A stretch of 36,201 nt of DNA from the NCBI GenBank assembly GCA_029256305.1, contig JAQSYE010000015.1:1-36201 (forward strand), in the 5' to 3' direction. The first letter of the stretch is position 1, and the number at the start of each line of letters is the position of its first letter. Positions 23,691-32,106 of the stretch are shown piece by piece. The position numbers were made by a program, and so were the translations under genes. The DNA comes from Lacrimispora sp. (GTDB lineage: Bacteria > Bacillota > Clostridia > Lachnospirales > Lachnospiraceae). Below the pieces are notes generated by a model that saw nothing but the letters and a program-made list of their open reading frames with translations, was not told the DNA's origin and did not search any database.

Positions 23691-24686
23691 ATGTTTCCGG
23701 ATAAAATTTATTATGAACCAGATTCCCTAAGCTATGAATTAGGCGGATTACTAAAAGAAAAATATAAAGACATTCCCTGGATCCCCATTGAAAGCCATAA
23801 TAAAATAGATGAACTGCGCACCCGCCCAAATAAGGATTTCCCTGAGTTAAAACGCTTACTGGTAATCGGAGTTCGAAAGACTCACAAATACGTTCCAAAC
23901 CACAAAGTATCGGATTTTCTTGTTCCCTATACCTCTTCCGGCTGTACTGCCATGTGCCACTACTGCTATCTGGTCTGCAACTACAACAAATGTTCTTATC
24001 TGCGCCTGTTTGTAAACCGGGAACAGATGCTGGACAAGATAATCAATCACCAGGCAAAATCCGTAAAAGATTACACCTATGAAATTGGCAGCAACAGCGA
24101 TCTGGTTCTTGAAAATACAATTACCGGTAATTTATCATGGACGATTGAACAGTTTGGTAAAACAGACAAAGGCTTTTTGACCTTTCCAACTAAATTCAAT
24201 CAGGTGGATCCCCTTCTTAATTTAAACCACAGGGGGCGCATTATCATGCGCATGAGTGTTAATCCCCAGCCCATCATAACCAGATTTGAACCTGGTACTT
24301 CCGGATTAAATGCGAGGATCACTGCGTTAAACAAAATGTGTGATGCAGGCTACCGGGTTGGAATCCTCATTGCTCCTGTCATATTAACGGACGACTGGAA
24401 ACAGCTTTATTCAGAGCTGATCACAATTCTCTCCATGCAACTGAGTGAAAAGGTAAAAAGAACTGCTTTGATTGAAATAATTTTCATGACTTACAGCTTT
24501 GTTCATAATGCCATTAACAGCGAGGCGTTTCCTGACGCAGGCAAACTTTATGACAAAGACTTAATGACGGGAAGGGGCAGGGGGAAATACTGTTATAGAA
24601 ATGATTTAAGAGAGGACGGAGAGCTCTTTTTAAGACAACAGCTGGACGAAAAATTAAGAGAAATGACTGTTTTGTATATTGTGTGA
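23691..24686 (+). CDS. splB: Spore photoproduct lyase (radical SAM)
   Basis: A 331-residue radical SAM enzyme that reverses the thymine dimer made in spore DNA by ultraviolet light. The ATG at 23691 has AGGAGG before it; upstream in-frame codons lack this. The [4Fe-4S] motif CTAMCHYC uses Cys85, Cys89 and Cys92, with tyrosines flanking Cys92. IGVRKTHK, TKF, and NFEPGTS-like (TRFEPGTSGL) segments match B. subtilis SplB over nearly its whole length. At the place of the B. subtilis Cys141 hydrogen donor this protein has Ser134 (EIGSNSD). Extra cysteines at 96 and 101 lie near the cluster. The gene is divergent from the ula operon. Confidence 0.93.
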   Translation: MFPDKIYYEPDSLSYELGGLLKEKYKDIPWIPIESHNKIDELRTRPNKDFPELKRLLVIGVRKTHKYVPNHKVSDFLVPYTSSGCTAMCHYCYLVCNYNKCSYLRLFVNREQMLDKIINHQAKSVKDYTYEIGSNSDLVLENTITGNLSWTIEQFGKTDKGFLTFPTKFNQVDPLLNLNHRGRIIMRMSVNPQPIITRFEPGTSGLNARITALNKMCDAGYRVGILIAPVILTDDWKQLYSELITILSMQLSEKVKRTALIEIIFMTYSFVHNAINSEAFPDAGKLYDKDLMTGRGRGKYCYRNDLREDGELFLRQQLDEKLREMTVLYIV

Positions 24687-24710
24687 AATGCCAGAGTCCT
24701 TACGTTTTTT

Positions 24711-24739
24711 TTGCAATGTATGAAAATATATGATATAAT
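24711..24739 (+). promoter_or_regulatory. Promoter of lgt
   Basis: TTGCAA (24711-24716) and a perfect TATAAT (24734-24739) have a 17-base spacer, 41 bases upstream of the start. Confidence 0.8.
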
Positions 24740-24780
24740 GACTTCGTTTTTATTCTAAAGATAAAAGAAGGAAGATAACC

Positions 24781-25542
24781 ATGTATAACGATTTATTCTC
24801 CATCGGAGGTTTTACGTTTCACGGATACGGTCTGATGATCGGCATCGGAATTGCCGCAGCTTACTTAACGGCAGAATACCGTGCGGGTAAGGTAGGACTG
24901 GAACCGGATCACTTATTCTATCTGCTTATCCTGGGAGCCGGAGGCGGTCTTGTTTGTGCCAAGCTTCTTTACTACGTAACAATATTTGACGAGATCAGAA
25001 GTAATCCCAGACTTTTACTTGATATCTCTGCAGGATTTGTGGTGTATGGAGGAATTATTGGCGGAATCGGATTCGGATATATTTATTGCCGCATAAAGAA
25101 AATAAGCGCAATCCGTTATCTGGATCTTGTGGTCCCGTCAATCGCCCTGGCACAGGGTTTTGGAAGAATTGGGTGTCTTCTTGCAGGCTGCTGTTATGGA
25201 CGCGAAACTACCGGTCCATTTTCCATTACGTTTCAGAGTTCACAGTTTGCCCCCAATGGTATCTCTCTGTTGCCGACACAGATTGTATCCAGTGCCTTTG
25301 ATTTTGTAAATTTTTTAGTTCTGCTGTTGTTGGCCCGTAAGAATCCGCCTGCTGGAAGAGTCAGTGCTTTCTATCTGATTTTTTACAGCCTTGGAAGATT
25401 TGTGATTGAATTTTACCGGGGTGATTTAATAAGGGGATCTGTGGGAAGCTTATCCACCTCCCAGTTTATCTCCCTGTTTGTAGCTTTTGCAGGTTTCGTT
25501 CTTTTATGGAGATCAGGCAGCAAAAAGAAAGAACTGTCATAA
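24781..25542 (+). CDS. lgt: Prolipoprotein diacylglyceryl transferase
   Basis: A 253-residue polytopic membrane enzyme that adds diacylglycerol to the lipobox Cys of prolipoproteins, such as the substrate-binding protein in this window. Seven hydrophobic helices are seen. Conserved motifs: HGYGLMIG at the N-terminus, VVYGGIIGG (Tyr in place of the E. coli His103 position, common in Clostridia), the signature around AQGFGRIGCLLAGCCYG with the essential Arg, and GRFVIEFYRGD near the C-terminus with a second conserved Arg. A promoter and AAGGAAG lie upstream, a terminator downstream, so it is transcribed alone. Confidence 0.95.
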   Translation: MYNDLFSIGGFTFHGYGLMIGIGIAAAYLTAEYRAGKVGLEPDHLFYLLILGAGGGLVCAKLLYYVTIFDEIRSNPRLLLDISAGFVVYGGIIGGIGFGYIYCRIKKISAIRYLDLVVPSIALAQGFGRIGCLLAGCCYGRETTGPFSITFQSSQFAPNGISLLPTQIVSSAFDFVNFLVLLLLARKNPPAGRVSAFYLIFYSLGRFVIEFYRGDLIRGSVGSLSTSQFISLFVAFAGFVLLWRSGSKKKELS

Positions 25543-25555
25543 ACATAATTCTATG

Positions 25556-25585
25556 CCCGCTTCGTTTTTGAAGCGGGTTTTCTTA
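25556..25585. terminator. Terminator of lgt
   Basis: CCCGCTTC (25556-25563) and GAAGCGGG (25570-25577) form an 8-bp stem with a 6-base loop, followed by TTTTCTTAATTT. The LysR gene converges on it and may share it. Confidence 0.9.
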
Positions 25586-25587
25586 AT

Positions 25588-26499
25588 TTAAAGCCCATTG
25601 TATTTCGGAAGGGGATAATCCAGCTCATAGCATCTGCAAAGATCGATAAATTCATGAATGGTTCTGGTTAAAAGCTTGTCTTTGTGATGTACGATATAGA
25701 AGTACCGTTTAAATTCTGCCCCCTCTATCTCCAGCTGGTAAACTAGTTTCTTCTCTAAAGGACCGGATACCATTCGTTTTGGCACTACAGCAATGCCAAG
25801 TCCATGAATCACTGCATTCACCATCGCTGTTGTACTCATTCCTTCCCATACGGGATTTACAGCAATACCTGATTTTTCCATCACCTCTTCAAACAGTTCT
25901 CTGGTTCCGCTCCCATGTTCACGCAGTAGAAATTTCTGGCCGCTCAATTCTTCCTTTTTCAGTACCTGGCCTTCGTAATATGGGTGGCGGCCTGGAGCGA
26001 TGACTGCCAAAGCATCTTCCATATAAGGCTCGGCAAGCAAAGCGATTTCATGAACCGGTCGTTCCACCAGTGCAAAATCCAGTTCGTTGCTTAGAAGTTT
26101 CTGCTCCAGCTGATGGGAAGTTCCGATAAAAACCTGTACTTCCGCTTCCGGATACATGACTGAAAACTTTTCAACATAGCTTGGCATAAACTGGGAACCA
26201 ATGGTGATGCTTGCCCCAACACGCAAAACCCCGATTGTATCCCAGTTTCTGATCCCCTTCTCCATATCATCAAGGAGTGCAAAGATACGCTTTGCGTATT
26301 CCAGAAACTGTCTTCCAGCCTCAGTCAGATAGAGCCGCCTGGATATGCGGTCAAATAATACAATCCCATAATACTTTTCTAGCTCCTGTATCGCCACAGA
26401 AACGGATGGCTGGGTCATATATAGTTTTTTCGCTGCTCTGGTTATACTATTATTGCATTCACACACAGTAAGAAATATGCGAAGATGACGTATGGACAT
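25588..26499 (-). CDS. LysR family transcriptional regulator
   Basis: A 303-residue regulator with an N-terminal winged helix-turn-helix (NNSITRAAKKLYMTQPSVSVAIQELEKYYGIVLFDR) and a C-terminal periplasmic-binding-like effector domain. The ATG at 26499 is preceded by GGAGGT; the longer frame from 26532 is less likely. It faces away from the chromate transporter operon, which is its likely target, in the usual LysR divergent arrangement. The inducer is unknown; it could be chromate, sulfate or a metabolic signal. The 144-base spacer is AT-rich and I could not identify a clear LysR box. Confidence 0.93.
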   Translation of the reverse strand: MSIRHLRIFLTVCECNNSITRAAKKLYMTQPSVSVAIQELEKYYGIVLFDRISRRLYLTEAGRQFLEYAKRIFALLDDMEKGIRNWDTIGVLRVGASITIGSQFMPSYVEKFSVMYPEAEVQVFIGTSHQLEQKLLSNELDFALVERPVHEIALLAEPYMEDALAVIAPGRHPYYEGQVLKKEELSGQKFLLREHGSGTRELFEEVMEKSGIAVNPVWEGMSTTAMVNAVIHGLGIAVVPKRMVSGPLEKKLVYQLEIEGAEFKRYFYIVHHKDKLLTRTIHEFIDLCRCYELDYPLPKYNGL

Positions 26500-26643
26500 T
26501 TGATTACCTCCGTTTATTATAGCTAATTTCATATGTTTTTGATAGAATTATACTATTTTAATTATAAGCCATCAAGTGCTATACTGATAAAGAATAAACA
26601 ACTTATGATTAATTCTTACAACCAGTACGGAAAGGAAATCTCT

Positions 26644-27150
26644 ATGAAATACTTAATAAAAGCGGGAAATCTTTATCAGATTGACAACGAAAGACCGTCC
26701 ACAAAGCTTGCCTGCTTAAAAATGCCCTATTATCCCACGAGAAAGACCATACTTTCCCCTGACGGCAGAATTAAATTATACGCAGATATTAAAACCTGTG
26801 AGGGCAGCGAACGCAGCAGGGAACAGATTTATATCCTTTCTGATCCTCTCAATCAAACCCTTTTATCTGGAAGTCCTGTATATCTGGAAAATCTGTCTTT
26901 ACTGAGTGGTCCGCCAGTGAATCACATCATTCTCGCCATGGAACATAAAGTTTATGATCTATTCATGAGAAGCAGCCAGGAATACTGCATAATGGATGAA
27001 AACAGCTGGGTAACTGTCAGGTTGGAACACCGTATCAAAGAAGGCGGCTGGTTTGTGGAGGCAGATCCGGAGTTTTCTCCTTTTATTCTAATGGGGCTCT
27101 TTATTTTCTGCAGATACTTAGACAAAGAAAATGAATTTGTATCGGAATAG
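26644..27150 (+). CDS. Uncharacterised beta-rich protein of the chromate transporter operon, possibly tubby/LURP-one-like
   Basis: A 168-residue soluble-looking protein. The ATG at 26644 has AAAGGAA upstream; earlier codons lack this. It consists mainly of alternating beta strands (MKYLIKAGNLYQID, KTILSPDGRIKLYADI, REQIYILSDP) and ends with a hydrophobic helix, SPFILMGLFIFCRYLD. Strands closed by a central hydrophobic C-terminal helix recall tubby/LURP-one-like folds, which may bind membranes. This is only a fold impression. It is the first gene of the operon, and the next gene starts 14 bases after its stop. No function is known. Confidence 0.6.
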   Translation: MKYLIKAGNLYQIDNERPSTKLACLKMPYYPTRKTILSPDGRIKLYADIKTCEGSERSREQIYILSDPLNQTLLSGSPVYLENLSLLSGPPVNHIILAMEHKVYDLFMRSSQEYCIMDENSWVTVRLEHRIKEGGWFVEADPEFSPFILMGLFIFCRYLDKENEFVSE

Positions 27151-27163
27151 GAGAATTACGCAG

Positions 27164-27724
27164 ATGAACAAAAAGATACTAAGCAATATATTCTTATCCA
27201 CACTTTATTTAAGCTCCTTTACCTTTGGCGGCGGCTATGTAATTGTCACTTTGCTAAAGAAGAAATTTGTGGATGAACTTCACTGGATTGATCAGCAGGA
27301 AATGCTTGACCTGGTGGCAATCGCACAGTCCTCACCCGGAGCGATTGCTGTGAATGGAGCGATTGTTGTCGGATATAAACTGGCCGGATTACCCGGTGTT
27401 TTTTGTGCCGTTTTAGGGGCCGTCATTCCCCCCTTTGTTATTCTCACCGTTATCTCCTTTTTTTACACCGCCTTTAAAGAAAATCTTATGATCCAGGCCA
27501 TGCTAAACGGTATGAAAGCAGGGGTTGGTGCTGTGATTCTTTCTGTTGTTTATGATATGGGAGGCGATGTTGTAAAAGAAAAAGATCCGCTCCTTATTAT
27601 TCTTATGGCAGCTTCCTTTATTGCCGCTTACTTTTATCATGTAAATGTGATCTTTATCATTCTCACTGCTGCACTTGCCGGCGTATGTAAGACTATCATT
27701 AGAAAACTTAGAAATGAGGCATAA
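27164..27724 (+). CDS. chrA: Chromate transporter, first half-size subunit
   Basis: A 186-residue membrane protein of the CHR family with the segment FTFGGGYVIVTLLKKKFVDE (residues ~16-35) and VAIAQSSPGAIAVNGAI, both hallmarks of CHR domains, followed by about four hydrophobic helices. It is a short (single CHR domain) protein, so it should pair with the adjacent one. The family exports chromate or imports sulfate-like anions; the real ligand here is unproven. Its ATG has AGGAG upstream. The stop is 2 bases before the next start. Confidence 0.9.
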   Translation: MNKKILSNIFLSTLYLSSFTFGGGYVIVTLLKKKFVDELHWIDQQEMLDLVAIAQSSPGAIAVNGAIVVGYKLAGLPGVFCAVLGAVIPPFVILTVISFFYTAFKENLMIQAMLNGMKAGVGAVILSVVYDMGGDVVKEKDPLLIILMAASFIAAYFYHVNVIFIILTAALAGVCKTIIRKLRNEA

Positions 27725-27726
27725 TT

Positions 27727-28299
27727 ATGACTTATTTAAAATTGTTCTGGGCATTTTTTCAAATCGGGGCTTTCAGCTTCGGCGGCGGTTATGCCGCCAT
27801 GCCATTAATCAAACAACAGGTCATCACTACTTATCACTGGCTCACCATGAATGACTTTACCGATTTAATTACCATTTCGCAAATGACACCGGGTCCAATT
27901 GCCATTAATTCTGCAACCTTCGTAGGAAACCAGATTGCCGGAATACCCGGCGCTTTCTTTGCGACTATTGGCTGCATTCTTCCATCCTGCGTGTTTGTTA
28001 CCTTCTTATCCTGGGCATATAACCGATACAAAAATTTAAGCATTCTGCAGGACATATTAGAAAGTCTGCGGCCTGCTGTTGTATCTATGATTGCAGTGGC
28101 GGGAATTGATATTTTGCTTCCCGCAGTTTTTCCTTCCGGCTCCATCTCATTTTTATCTGATCAGATCAAACTTCGTCCAGTACTCTATTTTGCTGCGGCA
28201 GTATTTCTCCTTAGAAAGAAAAAGAAAGATCCCATTCTCGTTATGGTTCTCTGCGGCATTGCTGAGATAGTCGTGCAGCTGATCGCGCCTGGTGTGTAA
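27727..28299 (+). CDS. Chromate transporter, second half-size subunit
   Basis: A 190-residue protein with one CHR domain: IGAFSFGGGYAAMPLIKQQV near the N-terminus and TISQMTPGPIAINSATFVGNQ, plus several membrane helices. Pairs of such short CHR proteins, made from adjacent genes, are thought to assemble in antiparallel fashion into a functional transporter. It is the last gene of the operon. The two ATGs lie 563 bases apart in a tight arrangement that supports co-production. Confidence 0.9.
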   Translation: MTYLKLFWAFFQIGAFSFGGGYAAMPLIKQQVITTYHWLTMNDFTDLITISQMTPGPIAINSATFVGNQIAGIPGAFFATIGCILPSCVFVTFLSWAYNRYKNLSILQDILESLRPAVVSMIAVAGIDILLPAVFPSGSISFLSDQIKLRPVLYFAAAVFLLRKKKKDPILVMVLCGIAEIVVQLIAPGV

Positions 28300-28490
28300 A
28301 GTCGTTTATCAACCTTATTACTAATCAAATTATGAATAATACCGTTGTATTTATCTTAATCCCCCTCATCTTTCATAATTATAGTAACTTTATTTGCAAA
28401 CTTCTATTAACAAATTGTCGCTTTGTGTCGATTAATAGTTGATAGTTAAGAAAAATGAAACTAATGACAGGAAAGGAGGTCAGTTTTTAT
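28300..28490 (+). other. Long leader region upstream of the second chemoreceptor
   Basis: Together with 28491-28625 this is a stretch of about 326 bases without a large gene. It is AT-rich. The only structure I see here is a loose inverted repeat AATTATGAA/TTCATAATT with a long loop. No known riboswitch, such as a c-di-GMP aptamer, is recognised. Confidence 0.5.
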
Positions 28491-28544
28491 ATGTATAAAT
28501 TCGACTGCATATTATGCAGTTTATTTTTATGCGATGACTGGTAA
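28491..28544 (+). CDS. Candidate 17-residue leader peptide
   Basis: The frame ATG-TAA has a perfect AAAGGAGGT ten bases before the ATG, stronger than most ribosome binding sites in the window. It encodes MYKFDCILCSLFLCDDW, a hydrophobic peptide with three Cys. The hairpin at 28504-28520 lies inside it. It is either a small regulatory peptide or an attenuator leader for the chemoreceptor gene 82 bases downstream; it could also be accidental. Confidence 0.45.
   Translation: MYKFDCILCSLFLCDDW
28504..28530 (+). terminator. Attenuator-like hairpin inside the leader ORF
   Basis: ACTGCATA (28504-28511) and TATGCAGT (28513-28520) form a near-perfect inverted repeat, folding as a 7-bp stem with a 3-base loop. 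It is followed by TTATTTTTAT. It resembles a weak intrinsic terminator within the leader. Confidence 0.45.
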
Positions 28545-28625
28545 ATTTTTCCATGTCAGCAAACTATATTACCGGTGCATAGGAGGGAAGTTTTTACTAT
28601 TTATTTAATTTGAGGGAGCATTAAG

Positions 28626-30848
28626 ATGAAGAACAAGAAAAAATTAAATTTTAATGACATGAAGCTTGCGGTAAAGACATCCATTACCACTGGCATCATA
28701 CTGATTATGAGTTTAACCTTACTGATTTCAATCTCCGCCATACTTGCCAGCAATGCAATTACTAAAGCCATCAATGGCGAGTTTACAGGAATTGCCGCTC
28801 AGAACGGTCTCATGGTTCAAACTATTATCGATGATGCATCTGGCACTGCCAGAGATTTACAGGATTACTTAAACCGCGTTTATAACGGCGGGGAAGCCGC
28901 CAGTGACTGGGAAAACATCAACCGCAAAAGCAAACTGTACAATGCACAGCTGAAAGAAGTCAATTATGAAGTGGAGAACTATATTGCAAATTCAGCATGG
29001 GCAGCTCTTAAAAACAATGACTCCTTATATGGTGTAGGTGCCTTTTTTGAGCCTGGACAATTTGATCCGGCAGTCAAAGATTACTCCGTATACGTTGACC
29101 GTGATGATGCAAAAAACAACACAACCCAATCTCTTGGAGCTTACAGTGAATACTCCAATCAGGATTATTACCGGGTAGCACGCGAAACAAAAGCTCCATA
29201 CCTCACAGATCCTTTTGATTACAAAGGAACGATGATGAGTACCATTGCATATCCAATTATGAATGGGGACAATGTGATCGGTGTTATTCTGGCAGATATT
29301 AACGTATCTAATTTTTCCAGAATCAAGACCACTGATGCCAAGTATTCCTCCATGTATGTGGATATCTATACAGAAGGAAATATGATTGCTTTTGACAGCA
29401 AATCAAGTGACAATATCGGGAAAAAGCTGGAAGACTTAATCCCCGCATCAGAATACGCAAAGATCGTGAAGATGCAGGAAAACAAGAAGGAATTCCACAT
29501 ATCTACAAAAAAAGCTGACGGTTCTCTGGAATCCAGGCATTACTTCCCCATCACCTGCGGATCCCAGACCTGGTGGGCCTCCAGCAGTCTTGACAGAAGC
29601 GATCTGTATAAGGATGTGGTAAAAAGCGTAATTATCATGATCGTACTGGCTGTTTTATTTCTTATTATTATTATTTCAGTTGTCGTAGTATTTTTACGCA
29701 GGACATTGAAACCTATTGATGGAGTTGTGGCGGCGGCACAGAACATTGCTGTCGGAAACTTAGATGTTGAAATAGAGATCAAAAGCAACGATGAAATTGG
29801 TCTGTTGTCAAAAACATTTGTGGATATGGGCCGGAATTTAAAACGGATTATTCAGGATATTAATTATTTACTTGGTGAAATGAGCCAGGGCAACTTTAAA
29901 GTCGAATCAGACTGCCAGGACAAATATACCGGTGAATACCGTTATATTTATGAGGCAATGCACAACATCCGCATGAATTTAAGCGGCACGCTTCTGGAAA
30001 TCGATGAAGCTTCCGAGCAGGTATCCACAGGTGCCTCCCAGGTAGCTGATGCTTCTCAGGCGCTCAGCCAGGGAGCCACCGAGCAGGCCTCTTCCATAGA
30101 AGAACTGTCCGCAACAATTACGGAAATTTCAGAACGTATCAAACAAAACGCAGGTAATGCAGCTGAGGCAAATTCCCTTTCTCAGGAAGCAGGCAAAGGC
30201 ATCAGCGAGAGCAATCAGAAAATGAAAGAGATGACTGATGCAATGAATGAAATTGCAAATACGTCTAATGAAATCGGTAAAATCATCAAAACCATAGATG
30301 ATATTGCTTTTCAGACTAACATACTTGCTCTCAACGCAGCCGTCGAGGCGGCGAGAGCCGGATCTGCTGGCAAGGGATTTGCTGTAGTCGCTGACGAAGT
30401 ACGAAACCTGGCAGGTAAATCAGCTGAGGCAGCCAAAAATACCACCGCTCTGATTGAAAATGCCATTTCCGCAATTGGAAGCGGAACAAAAATTGCTGAT
30501 GAAACAGCAAAGGCTCTTCAGATGGTTGTTCAGAAATCAGAAATTTCTACTGGTAAAATCGCCGAAATCGCGGAAGCCTCTAATGTACAGGCCGATGCCA
30601 TTACACAGATCACAACCGGAATTGATCAGATCTCTGCTGTCATCCAGACGACTTCCGCTACTTCGGAAGAAAGTGCCGCTACTTCAGAGGAATTGTCTGC
30701 ACAGGCTGTGAATTTGAAATCTCTGGTCGGCAAATTCCAGCTGGTTAATGGTAAAGAAATTCAGCAGACTGAGGTGGCTGATATCGCTGATCGAAGCAGC
30801 AGACCATCATCTGAGATTTTTGAAACAAACACAGATTTAAAGTATTAA
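28626..30848 (+). CDS. Methyl-accepting chemotaxis protein with dCache-type sensor
   Basis: A 740-residue chemoreceptor. A membrane helix (about residues 19-42) precedes a large extracytoplasmic sensor region of about 290 residues with dCache-type features ([29 protein letters not shown]). A second helix (about 337-360) leads to HAMP and the signalling coiled coil. The hairpin tip is [21 protein letters not shown] with [18 protein letters not shown]. It is longer at the C-terminus than the first receptor, with a polar tail. The ligand is unknown. GAGGGAG lies before the ATG, and a strong terminator follows. The leader contains a candidate regulatory peptide and hairpin. Confidence 0.95.
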   Translation: MKNKKKLNFNDMKLAVKTSITTGIILIMSLTLLISISAILASNAITKAINGEFTGIAAQNGLMVQTIIDDASGTARDLQDYLNRVYNGGEAASDWENINRKSKLYNAQLKEVNYEVENYIANSAWAALKNNDSLYGVGAFFEPGQFDPAVKDYSVYVDRDDAKNNTTQSLGAYSEYSNQDYYRVARETKAPYLTDPFDYKGTMMSTIAYPIMNGDNVIGVILADINVSNFSRIKTTDAKYSSMYVDIYTEGNMIAFDSKSSDNIGKKLEDLIPASEYAKIVKMQENKKEFHISTKKADGSLESRHYFPITCGSQTWWASSSLDRSDLYKDVVKSVIIMIVLAVLFLIIIISVVVVFLRRTLKPIDGVVAAAQNIAVGNLDVEIEIKSNDEIGLLSKTFVDMGRNLKRIIQDINYLLGEMSQGNFKVESDCQDKYTGEYRYIYEAMHNIRMNLSGTLLEIDEASEQVSTGASQVADASQALSQGATEQASSIEELSATITEISERIKQNAGNAAEANSLSQEAGKGISESNQKMKEMTDAMNEIANTSNEIGKIIKTIDDIAFQTNILALNAAVEAARAGSAGKGFAVVADEVRNLAGKSAEAAKNTTALIENAISAIGSGTKIADETAKALQMVVQKSEISTGKIAEIAEASNVQADAITQITTGIDQISAVIQTTSATSEESAATSEELSAQAVNLKSLVGKFQLVNGKEIQQTEVADIADRSSRPSSEIFETNTDLKY

Positions 30849-30869
30849 ATCATTATATAATATAAAAAG

Positions 30870-30906
30870 CGTACATGATCGGCTTTACTGAGTCATGTAC
30901 GTTTTT
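30870..30906 (+). terminator. Terminator of the second chemoreceptor
   Basis: CGTACATGA (30870-30878) and TCATGTACG (30893-30901) pair as a 9-bp stem, with TTTTTC after it. It lies between convergent genes and could act in both directions. Confidence 0.9.
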
Positions 30907-30933
30907 CATGTCTGATTCCATAATTTTATTTCT

Positions 30934-32070
30934 TTACAATTCCATCCCCAGTTTAATAAGCCGGAACATGCGAACAGCTCCCTGATAATATAAATCTTCT
31001 GCCTGGTTAAATGCCTCGTTCAGATCCATAACTCCATTAACCGTAGTCATAATGGAACGGATTCCATATTCATAAATTCTCTCCGCTCCCGGTCCCATAG
31101 ATCCAGTCAGGGCAACAGCAGCAATCCCTTTCTGCCTGCATCTTTGTCCAATTCCCTGCATCACCTTGCCAAAACAGGACTGCCAGTCTGCCCGCCCCTC
31201 TCCTGTTACCACAAGAGAAACACCGGCCAGATGGGAATCAAAATCAATTAAATCAAGCACAGTCTCAATCCCGGATTTCAATTGCCCTCCAAGAAATACA
31301 CAAAGTGCAGCTCCCAATCCGCCTGCAGCTCCTGAACCAGCAATTTCATCCGGATTGATTCCAAATTCCTGTATGATTATCTCCCTGTAATTTTCCATGC
31401 CTTTCTCAAGCTGGTCTAAAACAGAGGGAGTCCCTCCCTTCTGCTTCCCAAACGTATAAGCAGCACCATCCGGACCGCACAACGGATTGTTTACATCGCA
31501 CATAACAGTAAGTTTCACATGACAAAGCCTGGGGTCCAGACCGGAAACATCAATTGCTGAGACCCGGATTAAATCTTCACCTTTCCCGCTTAGTTCTTCT
31601 CCATTAGCATCTAAGAACCGGGCTCCCAACGCTTTCATACAGCCCATTCCGCCATCGTTGGTCGCTGATCCCCCTATGGCAATGGAAATGTCTGTGAACC
31701 CACGTTTTAGTGCATCTTTTATTATTTCACCTGTTCCGAAACTAGTAGTTAATCTTGGATCTCTCTGACTCTCCGGTATCAGGGTCAGTCCTGAAGCTGC
31801 CGCCATCTCAATGATTGCCCTTCTTTCATCCAGACTGCCGTAATAAGTGTGAACCGCCTCTAAAAGAGGTCCATGTACAGTCACCAGCACTTTTTCGCCC
31901 CTGACGGCAGCGATTACTGCGTCTGCAGTCCCCTCCCCTCCATCGGCAACGGGAATCCCTTCCCACTCACAAGGTCCAAGCACTTCATTCGCCGCCTTAC
32001 CTAACAGATCAATTGTCTGCGCACTGGAAAGAGTTCCTTTAAAGGAATCCGATGCAAATAATAGCTTCAT
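30934..32070 (-). CDS. glxK: Glycerate kinase (type I, GlxK/GarK family)
   Basis: A 378-residue kinase that phosphorylates D-glycerate, giving 2-phosphoglycerate in this class. The N-terminal ASDSFKGTLSS, IPVADGGEGTADA and the central SIAIGGSATNDGGMG are signature sequences of the family. The end includes GEGRADWQSCFGKV. Length is normal. It lies 36 bases downstream of the permease gene gntP on the same strand, so it is likely co-transcribed. AGGAG precedes the ATG. With the CdaR-like regulator upstream this makes a glycerate-use module. The gene symbol is by resemblance. Confidence 0.94.
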   Translation of the reverse strand: MKLLFASDSFKGTLSSAQTIDLLGKAANEVLGPCEWEGIPVADGGEGTADAVIAAVRGEKVLVTVHGPLLEAVHTYYGSLDERRAIIEMAAASGLTLIPESQRDPRLTTSFGTGEIIKDALKRGFTDISIAIGGSATNDGGMGCMKALGARFLDANGEELSGKGEDLIRVSAIDVSGLDPRLCHVKLTVMCDVNNPLCGPDGAAYTFGKQKGGTPSVLDQLEKGMENYREIIIQEFGINPDEIAGSGAAGGLGAALCVFLGGQLKSGIETVLDLIDFDSHLAGVSLVVTGEGRADWQSCFGKVMQGIGQRCRQKGIAAVALTGSMGPGAERIYEYGIRSIMTTVNGVMDLNEAFNQAEDLYYQGAVRMFRLIKLGMEL

Positions 32071-32106
32071 ATCAGGTTTCTCCTTTCCCCCCTCATGACC
32101 TGATTC

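Noticed and set aside
28300-28625. Possible c-di-GMP riboswitch before the chemoreceptor
   Set aside because: Neither class I nor class II c-di-GMP aptamer core sequences were seen in this leader.
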